From contig NZ_FNVF01000005.1 in assembly GCF_900107975.1 (NCBI RefSeq), positions 113,594-177,593 of the forward strand: a stretch of DNA of 64,000 nucleotides, given 5' to 3'. Within the stretch, counting starts at the first letter, position 1. Every line of letters begins with the position of its first letter. Origin of the DNA: Paenibacillus sp. UNC499MF. Its GTDB lineage: Bacteria; Bacillota; Bacilli; Paenibacillales; NBRC-103111. The translations under genes and the position numbers were made by a program. Positions 7,725 to 15,815 of this stretch are shown in pieces. The notes below the pieces were generated by a model, which saw only the letters and a program-made list of their open reading frames with translations, searched no databases and was not told the origin of the DNA.

Positions 7725-8450
7725 TTATTTGCCGCTCAAAGTAAAGTAATACTCGTGCAGATCCAGCCAATCCCGCAAATCCCCGAAGCCTTCCGCATCC
7801 AGCGTTCCGGGCTCGTATGGATTCTCCGCGGCCTTCTTCGCGATATACACGTACCGGTCGTTCTCGCCGAGAACTTCTGAGCCCGCTGCCGTTTTCTTCA
7901 CCTCGGGCCAGTCTTCTTTCTTGTACACTTCGATCCGGGCCGCCACATCGTGCAGGCGGTGCAGGTTCTCATCCTGAACCATATAATGGATCAGGGTCAG
8001 CGACTGGGCTCGCTTATCCAAACGCCCCTCTTCAATCGACGTTTTCACGTTTTCCTCCGGTATGACGCTCACCATCACATTCTCCAGCCACCGCGGAAAC
8101 CGGAATCCGTATCCGTATTTCTCAAGCAGGGCCTCGTCCTCTCCGGAAAATTCCATGTAAGGTTTGTCTTTCAAAATGACTTTATTGTTGGTGCCGTCCC
8201 AAGCGACACTCAAATCAAGTCGCTGTGCGAGATCGCGGAGAGGCAGGTATGTGTTGCCTTCATACGTGATGGGAACCAGGTCTTTCCCCTGCTCATCTTT
8301 CAGTGTAAACGCCGTGCCGTTCAGCTCTACCTGCAAATCCGGGTTTAAAAACGCCTGGATCTCCTTCAAATTACTCGTCGCGTAAGCGCCCGCCGTAATG
8401 CCGACCAGCAGCGCCGCTGTCATGCCTGCCGCCGTCCATCTTTTCCGCAT
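7725..8450 (-). CDS. Exported protein with a copper amine oxidase N-terminal-like domain
   Basis: A 241-residue exported protein. A signal peptide (basic MRKRWTAAG then a hydrophobic core ending AYA) covers residues 1-24. Residues about 35-95 form the short beta-rich domain found at the N-terminus of copper amine oxidases and in many Paenibacillus surface proteins (ELNGTAFTLKDEQGKDLVPI, NTYLPLRDLAQRLDLSV, NNKVIL). The remaining ~145 residues have no family I recognise. No sorting signal or SLH domain is present, so it is probably secreted or retained by the domain itself. It is a single-gene unit with its own terminator; role unknown. Confidence 0.8.
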   Translation of the reverse strand: MRKRWTAAGMTAALLVGITAGAYATSNLKEIQAFLNPDLQVELNGTAFTLKDEQGKDLVPITYEGNTYLPLRDLAQRLDLSVAWDGTNNKVILKDKPYMEFSGEDEALLEKYGYGFRFPRWLENVMVSVIPEENVKTSIEEGRLDKRAQSLTLIHYMVQDENLHRLHDVAARIEVYKKEDWPEVKKTAAGSEVLGENDRYVYIAKKAAENPYEPGTLDAEGFGDLRDWLDLHEYYFTLSGK

Positions 8451-8594
8451 CGCCCGAATCTCCCTCCCTAATGCCCTCCAGACCAGTGTACAACAGAGCA
8501 GACCGGGATTTGTTACAAACGATTATCAAAATCGATACGAAATCACGGGTATGAAAACAGCCGCTGTTCCCGCCTATTTTTCCCCCGCCATCGC

Positions 8595-8622
8595 ACCATT
8601 GGTAAGCGCCCTTCATACACTA
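8595..8622 (+). promoter_or_regulatory. Sigma-K-type promoter of gerE
   Basis: AC (8595-8596), 17 bases, then CATACACTA (8614-8622): this equals the sigma-K consensus AC-N16/17-CATANNNTA exactly. It lies about 60 bases before the gerE start codon. In B. subtilis gerE is itself a sigma-K gene. Confidence 0.75.
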
Positions 8623-8683
8623 AGTTGACTGTATCCCTTACCCTTGTAATTATTCCAAAACCCGAGCAAGGAGGGATGACAAC

Positions 8684-8908
8684 TTGAAGGGCAGCGATCA
8701 TAAAAACAAATTCTTACTCACAAATCGTGAACGCGAAGTCTTTGAATTACTCGTACAGGACAAAACGACGAAGGATATCGCACAGCAGCTTTTTATCAGC
8801 GAGAAGACCGTGCGTAACCATATCTCGAATGTCATGCAGAAGTTGAATGTAAAAGGTCGTTCACAGGCGGTAGTCGAGCTAATCAAGCTCGGGGAGCTAA
8901 AAATCTGA
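8684..8908 (+). CDS. gerE: Spore coat regulator GerE
   Basis: A 74-residue LuxR/GerE-type HTH protein, exactly the length of B. subtilis GerE. From LLTNREREVFELLVQDKTTK through ISEKTVRNHISNVMQKLNVK and GRSQAVVELIKLGEL it is nearly identical to what I recall of GerE. It binds DNA as a dimer and activates or represses late mother-cell coat and crust genes transcribed by sigma-K. The start is TTG with AAGGAGG nine bases upstream. The matching sigma-K promoter upstream and the later run of spore-surface genes in this window support the call. Confidence 0.95.
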   Translation: MKGSDHKNKFLLTNREREVFELLVQDKTTKDIAQQLFISEKTVRNHISNVMQKLNVKGRSQAVVELIKLGELKI

Positions 8909-8933
8909 CGCAGCCACCCTTGCCAGGGCACAG

Positions 8934-8977
8934 AAAACCTCCCGGCCATCCTCTAAGGATTACGGAAGGTCTTTTCT
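8934..8977 (+). terminator. Probable terminator after gerE
   Basis: An imperfect stem (ACCTCCCGGCCATCC with GGATTACGGAAGGT) preceded by four A's and followed by CTTTTCTTGTTTT, about 30 bases after the gerE stop. Confidence 0.5.
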
Positions 8978-9119
8978 TGTTTTGGATTTTATAAAAAACC
9001 TCGTTACCGTGTTTTTTTGTAATAGTTCCAATTTTTAACTACGAAAATTACCTCCACTATGACGCTTCTGCACCTGTTCTCTGTGCCATTCCTGATACCA
9101 CTTTTGGATAACCGTTGGA

Positions 9120-9263
9120 CTAGAAATCGTAGAAATCGTCGACTTTGAAATTCGAATGAGCATCATCTCTATAATACCGAATAATAAACGATTTACCTTT
9201 CGATGCAATACACGATGCTGCAGATGCTGTTACTACGCTTGGTGTGTCGATTCCTTCTGCCAC
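9120..9263 (-). pseudogene. Remnant of a DUF1906 (Rv2525c-like, glycoside hydrolase-like) protein
   Basis: A 47-codon minus-strand frame starts with GTG at 9263, preceded by GGAGGGGG, 18 bases downstream of the lipoprotein stop. Its first 32 residues, including GIDTPSVVTASAASCIASKG and SFIIRYYRD, match the beginning of DUF1906 domains, which start with a GID/ASxxCIxxxG/SFxxRY pattern and run to about 200 residues. The frame then loses similarity and stops at 9120. Downstream minus-strand sequence to about 9010 has short open stretches but I cannot rejoin the domain. I read it as a truncated, probably inactive gene; a genuine small peptide is less likely. Confidence 0.5.
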
Positions 9264-9280
9264 TAAGCCCCCTCCGTCAA

Positions 9281-10042
9281 CTAGTTAATTGGAATTTTCT
9301 CTTCCGTACTTGTGTTGTCGTCTCTATTTATTTTTTTATAGTAAAGCCCGCCGTTTTCTACACGGTCAAGTTTAAAGTAAACAGAGGCACTGCCGGAATT
9401 TTTAAGCTCTTTATAATCGCTGTTCGTTTCAATATTTTTGACTTTGATGGAAGACCATGCAGTGACTTTCTTGTTCTTGTCGGTCTCAAATGTTGAAAAA
9501 ATTACGTTTTTCCCCGACTCATCCCAGAGCAGATCCGGATATGCTCTAATTCCGGCCACTTGTTGCTTCAAATCACTTACCTTATAAATTGTTGCAGAGA
9601 CCTTGTCATATCCAAGCTTACCAGTCGCAAAGGATTCCAGTGCATAGAAGGCAGTCCCTTGGTTATTCCATTTAAAGCCTGCCGGCTTAGGGATATCAAC
9701 GATCTGCTGCGCATCAGCTCCAACCTTCTGGAGATAGGCCACCCCTGTTTCTGCATTCTTCATTTTAAAATACAAGACTTGAATCTTGTCTGGAGACCAA
9801 GTAATAAATTTGATGCTTTGATCCTGCTTAAGTTCGCTTTCCAATTTCATCATAGCTTCCCCTTTCTCATTTTGTGTCGGCGTAGGTGTCGGGTTGGAAG
9901 TAGGGCTCATATTTGGAGTTACTGTTGATGTAGGCGTTTGAGTCGCTGGACTTGATGCAGTTACTTCTGCCTTATTGCTACATCCCATCAGCAAACTTGC
10001 AGCTATCGCTCCGGTGATAGACAAATTAAGAAACTTCTTCAT
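9281..10042 (-). CDS. Lipoprotein with a beta-propeller-like domain
   Basis: A 253-residue lipoprotein. The signal peptide ends in the lipobox LLMGC, so Cys21 would be lipidated and the protein anchored outside the membrane. Residues about 22-58 are a Thr/Pro/Ser-rich linker (TPTSTVTPNMSPTSNPTPTP). The rest contains repeats of the type IKFITWSPDKIQVLYFK and GFKWNNQGTAFYAL, DLLWDESGKNVIFS, which resemble blades of WD40/TolB-like propellers. Function is unknown. The sequence is AT-richer than the surrounding GC-rich genes. It is followed by the DUF1906 remnant, which may once have been the second gene of the operon. Confidence 0.8.
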   Translation of the reverse strand: MKKFLNLSITGAIAASLLMGCSNKAEVTASSPATQTPTSTVTPNMSPTSNPTPTPTQNEKGEAMMKLESELKQDQSIKFITWSPDKIQVLYFKMKNAETGVAYLQKVGADAQQIVDIPKPAGFKWNNQGTAFYALESFATGKLGYDKVSATIYKVSDLKQQVAGIRAYPDLLWDESGKNVIFSTFETDKNKKVTAWSSIKVKNIETNSDYKELKNSGSASVYFKLDRVENGGLYYKKINRDDNTSTEEKIPIN

Positions 10043-10711
10043 GTTGGTTCATCCCCTTTTCGCGTTTGCCATATTATACCCCCTCGCTTCCTTTCCAAAC
10101 ATATCCTTTAACGCATCGTCGGACGAACAACAATTCCTCAATTTGGCATTTTCTATCTCTAAACGGACATTTATGACCAGCATATAAAACGTCTTAGAAT
10201 CAATTCTAAAGGCATGTCAAAAAGTCATGATCCGAGTGGTCATGACTATGTTTATTTTATTTAATTTAATTTAATTTCTTATCTTTTGTGTAGTTAATGT
10301 ATACATTAATGCCGGTTGAAGCGATTTATTGTAGTAATAGTGATTCTTACACTAACTGTAGAAGTTGTACAGTGCTCCAACCCGATAGTTAGAAAATTTG
10401 ATATCAAATATTTTTTATGTTCGTCATTCACAAATATTTTCTCATAACTATACGGACTAATTAAGCTCACCAATGTTACAAAATTAGAATAATTTATTGC
10501 CAGCATGTAGTACGCTATTATTGTTCCCTTCGTAACATTTTCGTCGTTCCTTTTGCCGTTCCCTTCGCGTTAGCTTCGTTTCAAAATCATTTTGTGCCTT
10601 TTTTTTAGAAAAGCTATAGTTAAATTTTAATGTTGTTTTTACCCCAAAAGAAAACCGCCTTTTTCAAGGGCGGTTAATGTAACTATCATTATAATGAAAC
10701 GGTTGTGAAAA
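10043..10711. other. AT-rich intergenic region without a supported gene
   Basis: Contains the start region of the lipoprotein gene, an 8-bp dyad (AGTCATGA at 10223-10230 with TCATGACT at 10240-10247) followed by T-rich sequence with a run of TTTAA pentanucleotides (about 10257-10278), and the terminator at 10645-10675. A 66-codon minus-strand ORF at 10306-10506 has no RBS or similarity that I recognise. I see no other gene. Confidence 0.5.
10645..10675 (-). terminator. Terminator of the GNAT gene
   Basis: On the minus strand a 10-bp stem (AACCGCCCTT with AAGGCGGTT-type arm, 10653-10675) leads into TTCTTTT, about 35 bases past the stop of the gene at 10712-11137. Confidence 0.75.
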
Positions 10712-11137
10712 TTAATTTTCAAATACCCTAAACATCCCTGTCATATGTGGCGAATGGTTCTTAAAACCGTACTTCTCATAAAAAGCGTCGTTACCTTCTG
10801 ATGCAAAAAGTCCAACAAAGGCAATCCCGCTATCAAGACGACGCCTTTTGATATATGTAAGTAAATATTCTAGGATTTCTTTCCCTATTCCTAAACCTTG
10901 AAAAGAAGGTAAAATAGCTACGTCTTGAATGTAAAAATACATAAAATCGTCCCCGACTATACGACCCATTCCCACAGGCTCATCATTAATTGTTACGACA
11001 ACACCATAAAGGGAATTTTTTAATGAACCCTTGGACACTTCCGTATTAATACTACCCCAACCGACTGACTCCCATATAAACTTGTGTTCCGAGACAGAGG
11101 GGATACGTTCATGGATGCTATAATTCAAGGTTGCCAT
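10712..11137 (-). CDS. GNAT family N-acetyltransferase
   Basis: A 141-residue GNAT protein. The acetyl-CoA pyrophosphate-binding motif A is LPSFQGLGIGKEIL (Q-x-x-G-x-G), preceded by the usual beta4 strand FYIQDVAI. The end (GLFASEGNDAFYEKYGFKNH) is motif B with the FYEKYGF signature common to small-molecule acetyltransferases of the YjdJ/Eis-like type. Substrate is unknown; amines or aminoglycoside-like compounds are typical for such genes. The ATG at 11137 is preceded by GGTGG; a GTG at 11146 in frame is an alternative. AT-rich relative to the neighbourhood; stand-alone gene with its own terminator. Confidence 0.85.
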   Translation of the reverse strand: MATLNYSIHERIPSVSEHKFIWESVGWGSINTEVSKGSLKNSLYGVVVTINDEPVGMGRIVGDDFMYFYIQDVAILPSFQGLGIGKEILEYLLTYIKRRRLDSGIAFVGLFASEGNDAFYEKYGFKNHSPHMTGMFRVFEN

Positions 11138-11164
11138 GTTAACCACCGTGCTTTCTTATAGTAT

Positions 11165-11190
11165 TGGCGGCTAACCTTTAGGTTACCGCC
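11165..11190. repeat. Inverted repeat of unknown role
   Basis: GGCGG-C-TAACC and GGTTA-CCGCC form a 10-bp stem with one bulged base and a four-base loop. On the plus strand it is followed by TGTTTAACTGTTTTT, but no plus-strand gene ends here; on the minus strand it lies between the histidine kinase stop and the GNAT start and has no U-run. It could be a weak terminator or part of a leader. Confidence 0.35.
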
Positions 11191-11302
11191 TGTTTAACTG
11201 TTTTTGGTGTACTCCATGGCACTCACAACCTTTCTAAACAGAATCCGTCTCTCGATCAACTCGGGCTGCCCTCTTTATTTCCTATGCTATAAATATAAAT
11301 GA

Positions 11303-12370
11303 TTATAACGGAATCCAGCCCGATACGACCGCGCCGCCGTCCGAATGATTCCCTGCCGCAAGCTCGCCTCCATGCTGGCGGATGATACGTTGCGAGATGG
11401 TCAGACCGAGCCCGGCGCCTCCCGTCGCGCGGCTTCTCGACTGCTCTCCCCGATAGAGGGGCTCGAAAATCCGGTTAAGCTCCTCCGGTGTAAAGCCGGG
11501 CCCCGAATCTTGAATCGTGAATGCCATACGGTCTTTCTCCCGTCGGCACTCTAAAACAATTCGGCCCTGAGTAGGCGTGTGCCGCACGGCATTGTCCAAG
11601 ACATTGCTTATCGCGCGCTCCAGCAAATGCTCATCGGCTCTTATAAGGCATTCGCCCGGCTCAAATTGGAATGCGGCATGGATTGTGATCTGTTTCTGCT
11701 GCGCCTGCGGCTCCAGGCTGCCCACCGATTTTTGCACAATTTCAAAGAAGTTGCATGTGTCCTTGCTCAGCCCGTTCTCCTGATACTCCATCCTCGTAAA
11801 TGTAAAAAGATCCTCGACCAGCCGGTCCAACTGCGCGGATTTCTCTTTGCACACGGCCACATATTTCAAAACTTGGTCCGGCGTGCGCGCAATGCCTTGC
11901 TCAAGCCCGTCCAAATACCCCCGCAGCGCAAATAAGGGAGTCCGCAGATCATGCGCGACGGCCGCGATGACGAACCGCCGTTCCTCCTCCAGCGCCGCTT
12001 GCTTCCGGTTCGAGCTTTGGAGTCCGTTCACCATGAACTCGAATCCGTCCCGGACCTCGGCGATTTCCCGGACAGCGGACTGCGGCAGCTCTATGTCCCA
12101 ATCCCCGCCGGCTATTTGCCGGGCTGCAGCGCCAAGCTTTTCGAGAGGGTCGAGCAGATACCGGCGGATGCGAAAGCCAATGATCAAAAAAGCGAGCAGC
12201 AGGCCCGCAAAGGCCGCGATATGCGAAACTACATACGAGCCGGGCTGCCCGCCGCCAATATCCAGCGACCCTGTCGCAAACAAAAAGGCCGTTACAAAAA
12301 AAATCCAAGGCAGCAGCAGAAGCAGCGCCAAGCTCAGCAAAAAAGACGTTCGTATGCGAAGTCTCCTCAT
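11303..12370 (-). CDS. Sensor histidine kinase (HAMP type)
   Basis: A 355-residue membrane histidine kinase. Two TM helices (about 11-32 and 48-66) enclose a very short extracytoplasmic loop of about 15 residues, so sensing is probably intramembrane or through a partner. A HAMP segment follows (RRYLLDPLEKLGAAARQIAGGD). The phospho-acceptor is His140 in VAHDLRTPL; the ATP lid boxes are NVLDNAVRHTP (N box), DSGPGFTPEEL (G1), GGAGLGLTI (G2). It starts one base after the response regulator stop. The ATG at 12370 is preferred over an in-frame TTG at 12397. It likely signals to the regulator at 12372-13058 and controls the divergent DJ-1 group. Confidence 0.9.
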   Translation of the reverse strand: MRRLRIRTSFLLSLALLLLLPWIFFVTAFLFATGSLDIGGGQPGSYVVSHIAAFAGLLLAFLIIGFRIRRYLLDPLEKLGAAARQIAGGDWDIELPQSAVREIAEVRDGFEFMVNGLQSSNRKQAALEEERRFVIAAVAHDLRTPLFALRGYLDGLEQGIARTPDQVLKYVAVCKEKSAQLDRLVEDLFTFTRMEYQENGLSKDTCNFFEIVQKSVGSLEPQAQQKQITIHAAFQFEPGECLIRADEHLLERAISNVLDNAVRHTPTQGRIVLECRREKDRMAFTIQDSGPGFTPEELNRIFEPLYRGEQSRSRATGGAGLGLTISQRIIRQHGGELAAGNHSDGGAVVSGWIPL

Positions 12371-12371
12371 A

Positions 12372-13058
12372 TTACGCACGCCCGAATCGATAGCCAACGC
12401 CCCATACGTTGGTCAAATATTTCGGCTCTTCCGGATCGGGCTCGATTTTCTCCCGAAGACGGCTTAGATGCACACGAATCGTATGCCGGTCGCCAATACC
12501 GTCCCAGAACTTCGCGAGCAGCTGATCATAGGTGAACACCTGTCTCGGATGCTCCGCGAACAACCGAAGCAGGTCGTATTCCTTCGGCGTAAGGGAGATG
12601 TCTTGACCGTCAACGAACACTTCCCGCGTGGTTAAATCAAGCTTGATACGGTCATAGTCGAGCACGCGGGAACTGCTATCTTGCTGCACGCCGGTACGCC
12701 GAAGGACCGCCTTCACGCGGGCGATGATCTCGCCGGGCGATGCGGTTTTGACGATATAGTCGTCCCCGCCGAGCGTCAGTCCGCGAATTTTGTCCACATC
12801 GTCGCCGCGCGCGCTGAGGAACAGAACCGGAACGCCGCTCTCCGTCCGCACTTGCCGGCAGAAATCAAATCCGTTCTGTCCCGGCATCATGATATCTAGG
12901 ATGATGCAATGCACGGCATGCTGTTGAAACAGGGTCCATGCCTGAGCAGTGTCGTTTGCGGTTATTACCTTAAAGTTGTCATTCTCCAAAAAATCTCTCA
13001 ATAGCTCGACGATGCTTTGGTCATCGTCCACAACGAGAATCGTATTGAAATCGCTCAT
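12372..13058 (-). CDS. OmpR family response regulator
   Basis: A 228-residue OmpR/PhoB-type regulator. The receiver domain holds the acidic pocket DDD at 11-13, the phospho-acceptor Asp55 (IILDIMMPG) and Lys104. The residue after that Lys is Thr (VKTASPG) instead of the usual Pro. The C-terminal winged helix (about 130-228) ends with the typical HTIRVHLSRLREKIEPDP and VWGVGYRFG. GAGGTGGG precedes the ATG. It heads the operon with the kinase and faces the DJ-1/PfpI genes across a 189-base divergent region that contains a direct repeat typical of OmpR-type sites. Confidence 0.92.
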   Translation of the reverse strand: MSDFNTILVVDDDQSIVELLRDFLENDNFKVITANDTAQAWTLFQQHAVHCIILDIMMPGQNGFDFCRQVRTESGVPVLFLSARGDDVDKIRGLTLGGDDYIVKTASPGEIIARVKAVLRRTGVQQDSSSRVLDYDRIKLDLTTREVFVDGQDISLTPKEYDLLRLFAEHPRQVFTYDQLLAKFWDGIGDRHTIRVHLSRLREKIEPDPEEPKYLTNVWGVGYRFGRA

Positions 13059-13121
13059 GCGTATATCCCACCTCTTCCCCCCATCTTATCACGTATTTTG
13101 CGGGTATTAGAGCAGCCTTCC

Positions 13122-13152
13122 GTTTTGTGATGAATTGTTTATTGTTTTGTGA
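13122..13152 (+). promoter_or_regulatory. Direct repeat, candidate response-regulator binding site
   Basis: GTTTTGTGA occurs at 13122-13130 and again at 13144-13152, 22 bases apart (two helical turns), in the divergent region between the response regulator and the DJ-1 gene. OmpR-family regulators usually bind direct repeats on one face of the helix. The assignment is by position only. Confidence 0.5.
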
Positions 13153-13247
13153 CTTTTTCGCACCTTCTTTTGAGATCCTCGTTTGTTATGCTTCAAATGT
13201 GAAAAAGGTCACTTGCTCCGCTGAAATGGTTGAAGGAGGTTGAATGA

Positions 13248-14273
13248 ATGTTATCGGTTCAAATTGTGCTTTTTGACGGCTTCGATCTGCTCGATGCCCT
13301 TGCGCCTTACGAGGTATTTTGTGTCGCCGAGATGATAACGGAAAACGCGTTAAGCGTAGAGCTCGTTACCGCCGAAGGACCAAGATCCGTGCCTAGCGGC
13401 ACGAACGGGTTAAAAATCGAGGCCGGTGACCGATTGGATCCCGAGCGCCCGGGTATTATTCTCGTGCCCGGAGCGTCCGGTCCCGTCGAAGGAGACGGCC
13501 CCGATTCGGTTCCGTCCATTTTGGGACGGACCGTCCATACGGCATTGCCCGGTATGCTCGGGAAGGCGCTCAAACAAAAAGACGTCGTCGTCGCAACCGT
13601 ATGCGGCGGGTCCCTGGTGCTGGCTATGGCGGGGCTGCTTGAAGGCAGGCCGGCGGTAACGAATCAGCTGGGTATGGATTTACTGGGTGCAACCGGGGCC
13701 GTTCCTATCCCGGCGCGCGTCGTCGATGACGGCAACCTGGTTACCGGCGGCGGCGTCACGTCGGGACTCGATGCGGCTCTCTATCTGGTGGAGCGCGAGC
13801 TTGGACCGCGCATCGCGTACGAGATCGAGAAGTTGTTCGAATATGAGCGGAGGGGAACGGTCTGGCGGGAGACGGGTATGGCTCCATTACCGCTGACGGG
13901 TGGTGAGCCTCAGAAAGCGGAGAAACAAGCGGCGATCAAAGAGGGCGCCCCGACTGGCAAGACTCAGCAAGAATTCGCATTTGATGGCGATTGGGATACG
14001 ACGATTGCTACGCCGGTCGGGAAGCTTCAGGTTAGACTATCCATTGTTACATACAATGGCGTCGTCCACGGGAAGGCCATACAAGGGAATGAAACGGTTG
14101 ATTTTTTGGACCCGGTTCTACAGGGCGACAAGTTAACCTGGCTGCTGAAAATCAGAAAACCGATGCGCTTAAATCTGAAATTTGAAGTGGCTGTCGACTG
14201 TGACCACATGACTGGGGTCGCGAAGGCCGGCATGCTGCCGGCATCCAAATTAACGGGCAGGAGAATCCCATGA
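13248..14273 (+). CDS. DJ-1/PfpI family protein with a C-terminal beta domain
   Basis: A 341-residue fusion. Residues 1-200 are a DJ-1/PfpI (class I glutamine amidotransferase-like) domain: it begins SVQIVLFDGFDLLDALAPYE, has the acidic Glu22 and the nucleophile elbow VCGGS with Cys119, and the ENLFEYERRG-like end (EKLFEYERRGTVW). After a Lys/Glu-rich linker (about 218-235), residues 240-341 form a beta-rich unit (WDTTIATPVGKLQVRLSIVT) of the small barrel type often found alone in bacteria. Such DJ-1 proteins can be amidases, glyoxalases or stress regulators (AraC-like GATase1); the reaction is unknown here. AAGGAGG precedes the ATG. It overlaps the next gene by four bases (ATGA). Confidence 0.88.
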   Translation: MLSVQIVLFDGFDLLDALAPYEVFCVAEMITENALSVELVTAEGPRSVPSGTNGLKIEAGDRLDPERPGIILVPGASGPVEGDGPDSVPSILGRTVHTALPGMLGKALKQKDVVVATVCGGSLVLAMAGLLEGRPAVTNQLGMDLLGATGAVPIPARVVDDGNLVTGGGVTSGLDAALYLVERELGPRIAYEIEKLFEYERRGTVWRETGMAPLPLTGGEPQKAEKQAAIKEGAPTGKTQQEFAFDGDWDTTIATPVGKLQVRLSIVTYNGVVHGKAIQGNETVDFLDPVLQGDKLTWLLKIRKPMRLNLKFEVAVDCDHMTGVAKAGMLPASKLTGRRIP

Positions 14274-14917
14274 AGAGACCGGTAACATGGTATAGCTTGC
14301 TTGCCGGTGTCAGCATCCTGTTCGTCCTGTACGCCCTAGTGAAAAATTATGTATTCGATCCCGGAGCAGAAAGCTTTTTAAGCCATAAAACCGTGCTGAA
14401 ACGGGAGCTGAATCTTCCAGTCTGGCTCAACGTCATGTACGTGCACATCGCCTTTGCCTGCGTCGCCATGCTCGCGGGGCTGCTCAACTTCTCGAACCGG
14501 TTCTTTGAAAAAAGCCGCAAGCTCCACCGGATCAACGGCTACGTTTATATCGTGTCCGTTCTGCTAGTCGTTGTAACCTCCGGTTATATGGCTCCTCACG
14601 CTACCGGGGGTAAGATCAGCAGCATGGGATTCAATATAATGAATCTGATTTGGCCGTTTATCACCCTTATGGCGTTCGTCCAAATCAAAAAGAAACGGGT
14701 TATCCGTCATCGGAACTGGATGATTCGAAGCTACGCCTTCTGTTTTACGAACATGGCGATTCACCTTCTGACATCCTTGTTCCATCACGGATTCGGCTTC
14801 ACTTATTCGGGCAGCTATATCATCGGCGTTTACGGCGCCATCGCGCTGCTGCTGATCATTCCGGAAATTATCATTAGAACGGTCGGCAGGCCCCGCTCTA
14901 TTTCAACAATCCGATGA
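14270..14917 (+). CDS. DUF2306 integral membrane protein
   Basis: A 215-residue protein with about six TM helices. It contains the DUF2306 hallmarks: the helix with VHIAFACVAMLAGLLNF, the KLHRINGYVYIVSVL segment, the RHRNWMIRSYAFCFTNMAIH segment with conserved basic and His residues. The conserved histidines resemble those of haem-binding membrane proteins, but the family has no known function. It is coupled by ATGA to the preceding DJ-1 gene and followed 60 bases later by a second, secreted DJ-1 gene, so the three probably act together under the divergent two-component system. Confidence 0.85.
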   Translation: MKRPVTWYSLLAGVSILFVLYALVKNYVFDPGAESFLSHKTVLKRELNLPVWLNVMYVHIAFACVAMLAGLLNFSNRFFEKSRKLHRINGYVYIVSVLLVVVTSGYMAPHATGGKISSMGFNIMNLIWPFITLMAFVQIKKKRVIRHRNWMIRSYAFCFTNMAIHLLTSLFHHGFGFTYSGSYIIGVYGAIALLLIIPEIIIRTVGRPRSISTIR

Positions 14918-14977
14918 ATGCTTTTGACTTCATACCGTTTGTAAATCTAATCGAAACGAAAGGATTTGGTGTTAACA

Positions 14978-15778
14978 ATGAAAAAGATGCTTGGATTGCT
15001 CTTGTCGCTGGCACTCGTTCTCGCGCTGGCTGCTCCTGGAGCAAGCGCAAAAACAAATAAGGATCAGCATGCGGCCGAGGACCAAAACGTTCATGTTCAA
15101 ATCGTACTGTTTAACGGCTTCGATCTGCTTGACGCATTGGGCCCCTATGAAGTATTCGCTGCCGCAGGCATGTACTCGAATGGAGCGATCACCGTAGAAT
15201 TGGTATCCGCAGAAGGCAGCCGCTCTGTCCCGAGCGGCTTAAACGGTCCTTCCCTCAAGGCGGAGGAGAAGCTTGATCCAAATCGTCCCGGCATCATTTT
15301 GGTCCCGGGAGCCGCAGGAAAACCGGCGGGAGATTCGGAGGATACCGTTCCGAAAATACTTGGAAAGGCTGCGAATTCACGATTAACCGAATTGATGCAT
15401 CAGGCGTTTAGCAATAAGGAAGTGACGGTGGCTACCGTATGCGGAGGCTCATTGCTGCTTGCCATGCAAGGGCTGCTTAAAGACCGGTATGCGGTTACCA
15501 ATGAGATGGGCATGAATGCGTTAAAGGCCCTCGGCGCCATTCCGGTTGATGCAAGAATAGTGGAGGATAATCCCCGTCTTGTAAGCGGAGGCGGGGTAAC
15601 TTCCGGACTCGACATAGCCTTGTATTTGGTCGAGTACGAGTTAGGCCCGCAAATCGCGAATGAAATCGAAAATTTATTCGAGTACGAGCGAAGAGGCACG
15701 GTGTGGAAAGCGGAAGGCATGAAGCCTGTTGACTTTACACAAGGTCAGAATAAAGAACAGCCGGCAGTTGCGAGATAA
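14978..15778 (+). CDS. Secreted DJ-1/PfpI family protein
   Basis: A 266-residue paralogue of the DJ-1 domain at 13248-14273, but with an N-terminal signal peptide (MKKMLGLLLSLALVLALAAP, cleavage after ASA). The domain starts HVQIVLFNGFDLLDALGPYE, keeps the nucleophile elbow TVCGGS and the GGGVTSGLDIALYLVEYELG and NLFEYERRGTVW segments of its neighbour. The C-terminal beta domain is absent; the chain ends with a short polar tail. So the cell has one cytoplasmic and one exported form of the same domain in one gene group. The ATG at 14978 is chosen because the signal peptide begins there; a TTG at 14966 is also in frame. Confidence 0.9.
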   Translation: MKKMLGLLLSLALVLALAAPGASAKTNKDQHAAEDQNVHVQIVLFNGFDLLDALGPYEVFAAAGMYSNGAITVELVSAEGSRSVPSGLNGPSLKAEEKLDPNRPGIILVPGAAGKPAGDSEDTVPKILGKAANSRLTELMHQAFSNKEVTVATVCGGSLLLAMQGLLKDRYAVTNEMGMNALKALGAIPVDARIVEDNPRLVSGGGVTSGLDIALYLVEYELGPQIANEIENLFEYERRGTVWKAEGMKPVDFTQGQNKEQPAVAR

Positions 15779-15815
15779 CGGCGAATCCGGTTAACTATCC
15801 CAAGTCATCTCGGAT

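Noticed and set aside
9010..9119. Transposase fragment on the minus strand
   Set aside because: A short stretch reading VIQKWYQEWHREQ looks HTH-like, but it is too short to assign and has no terminal repeats nearby.
10306..10506. 66-codon minus-strand ORF
   Set aside because: No RBS, AT-rich composition and no recognisable similarity.
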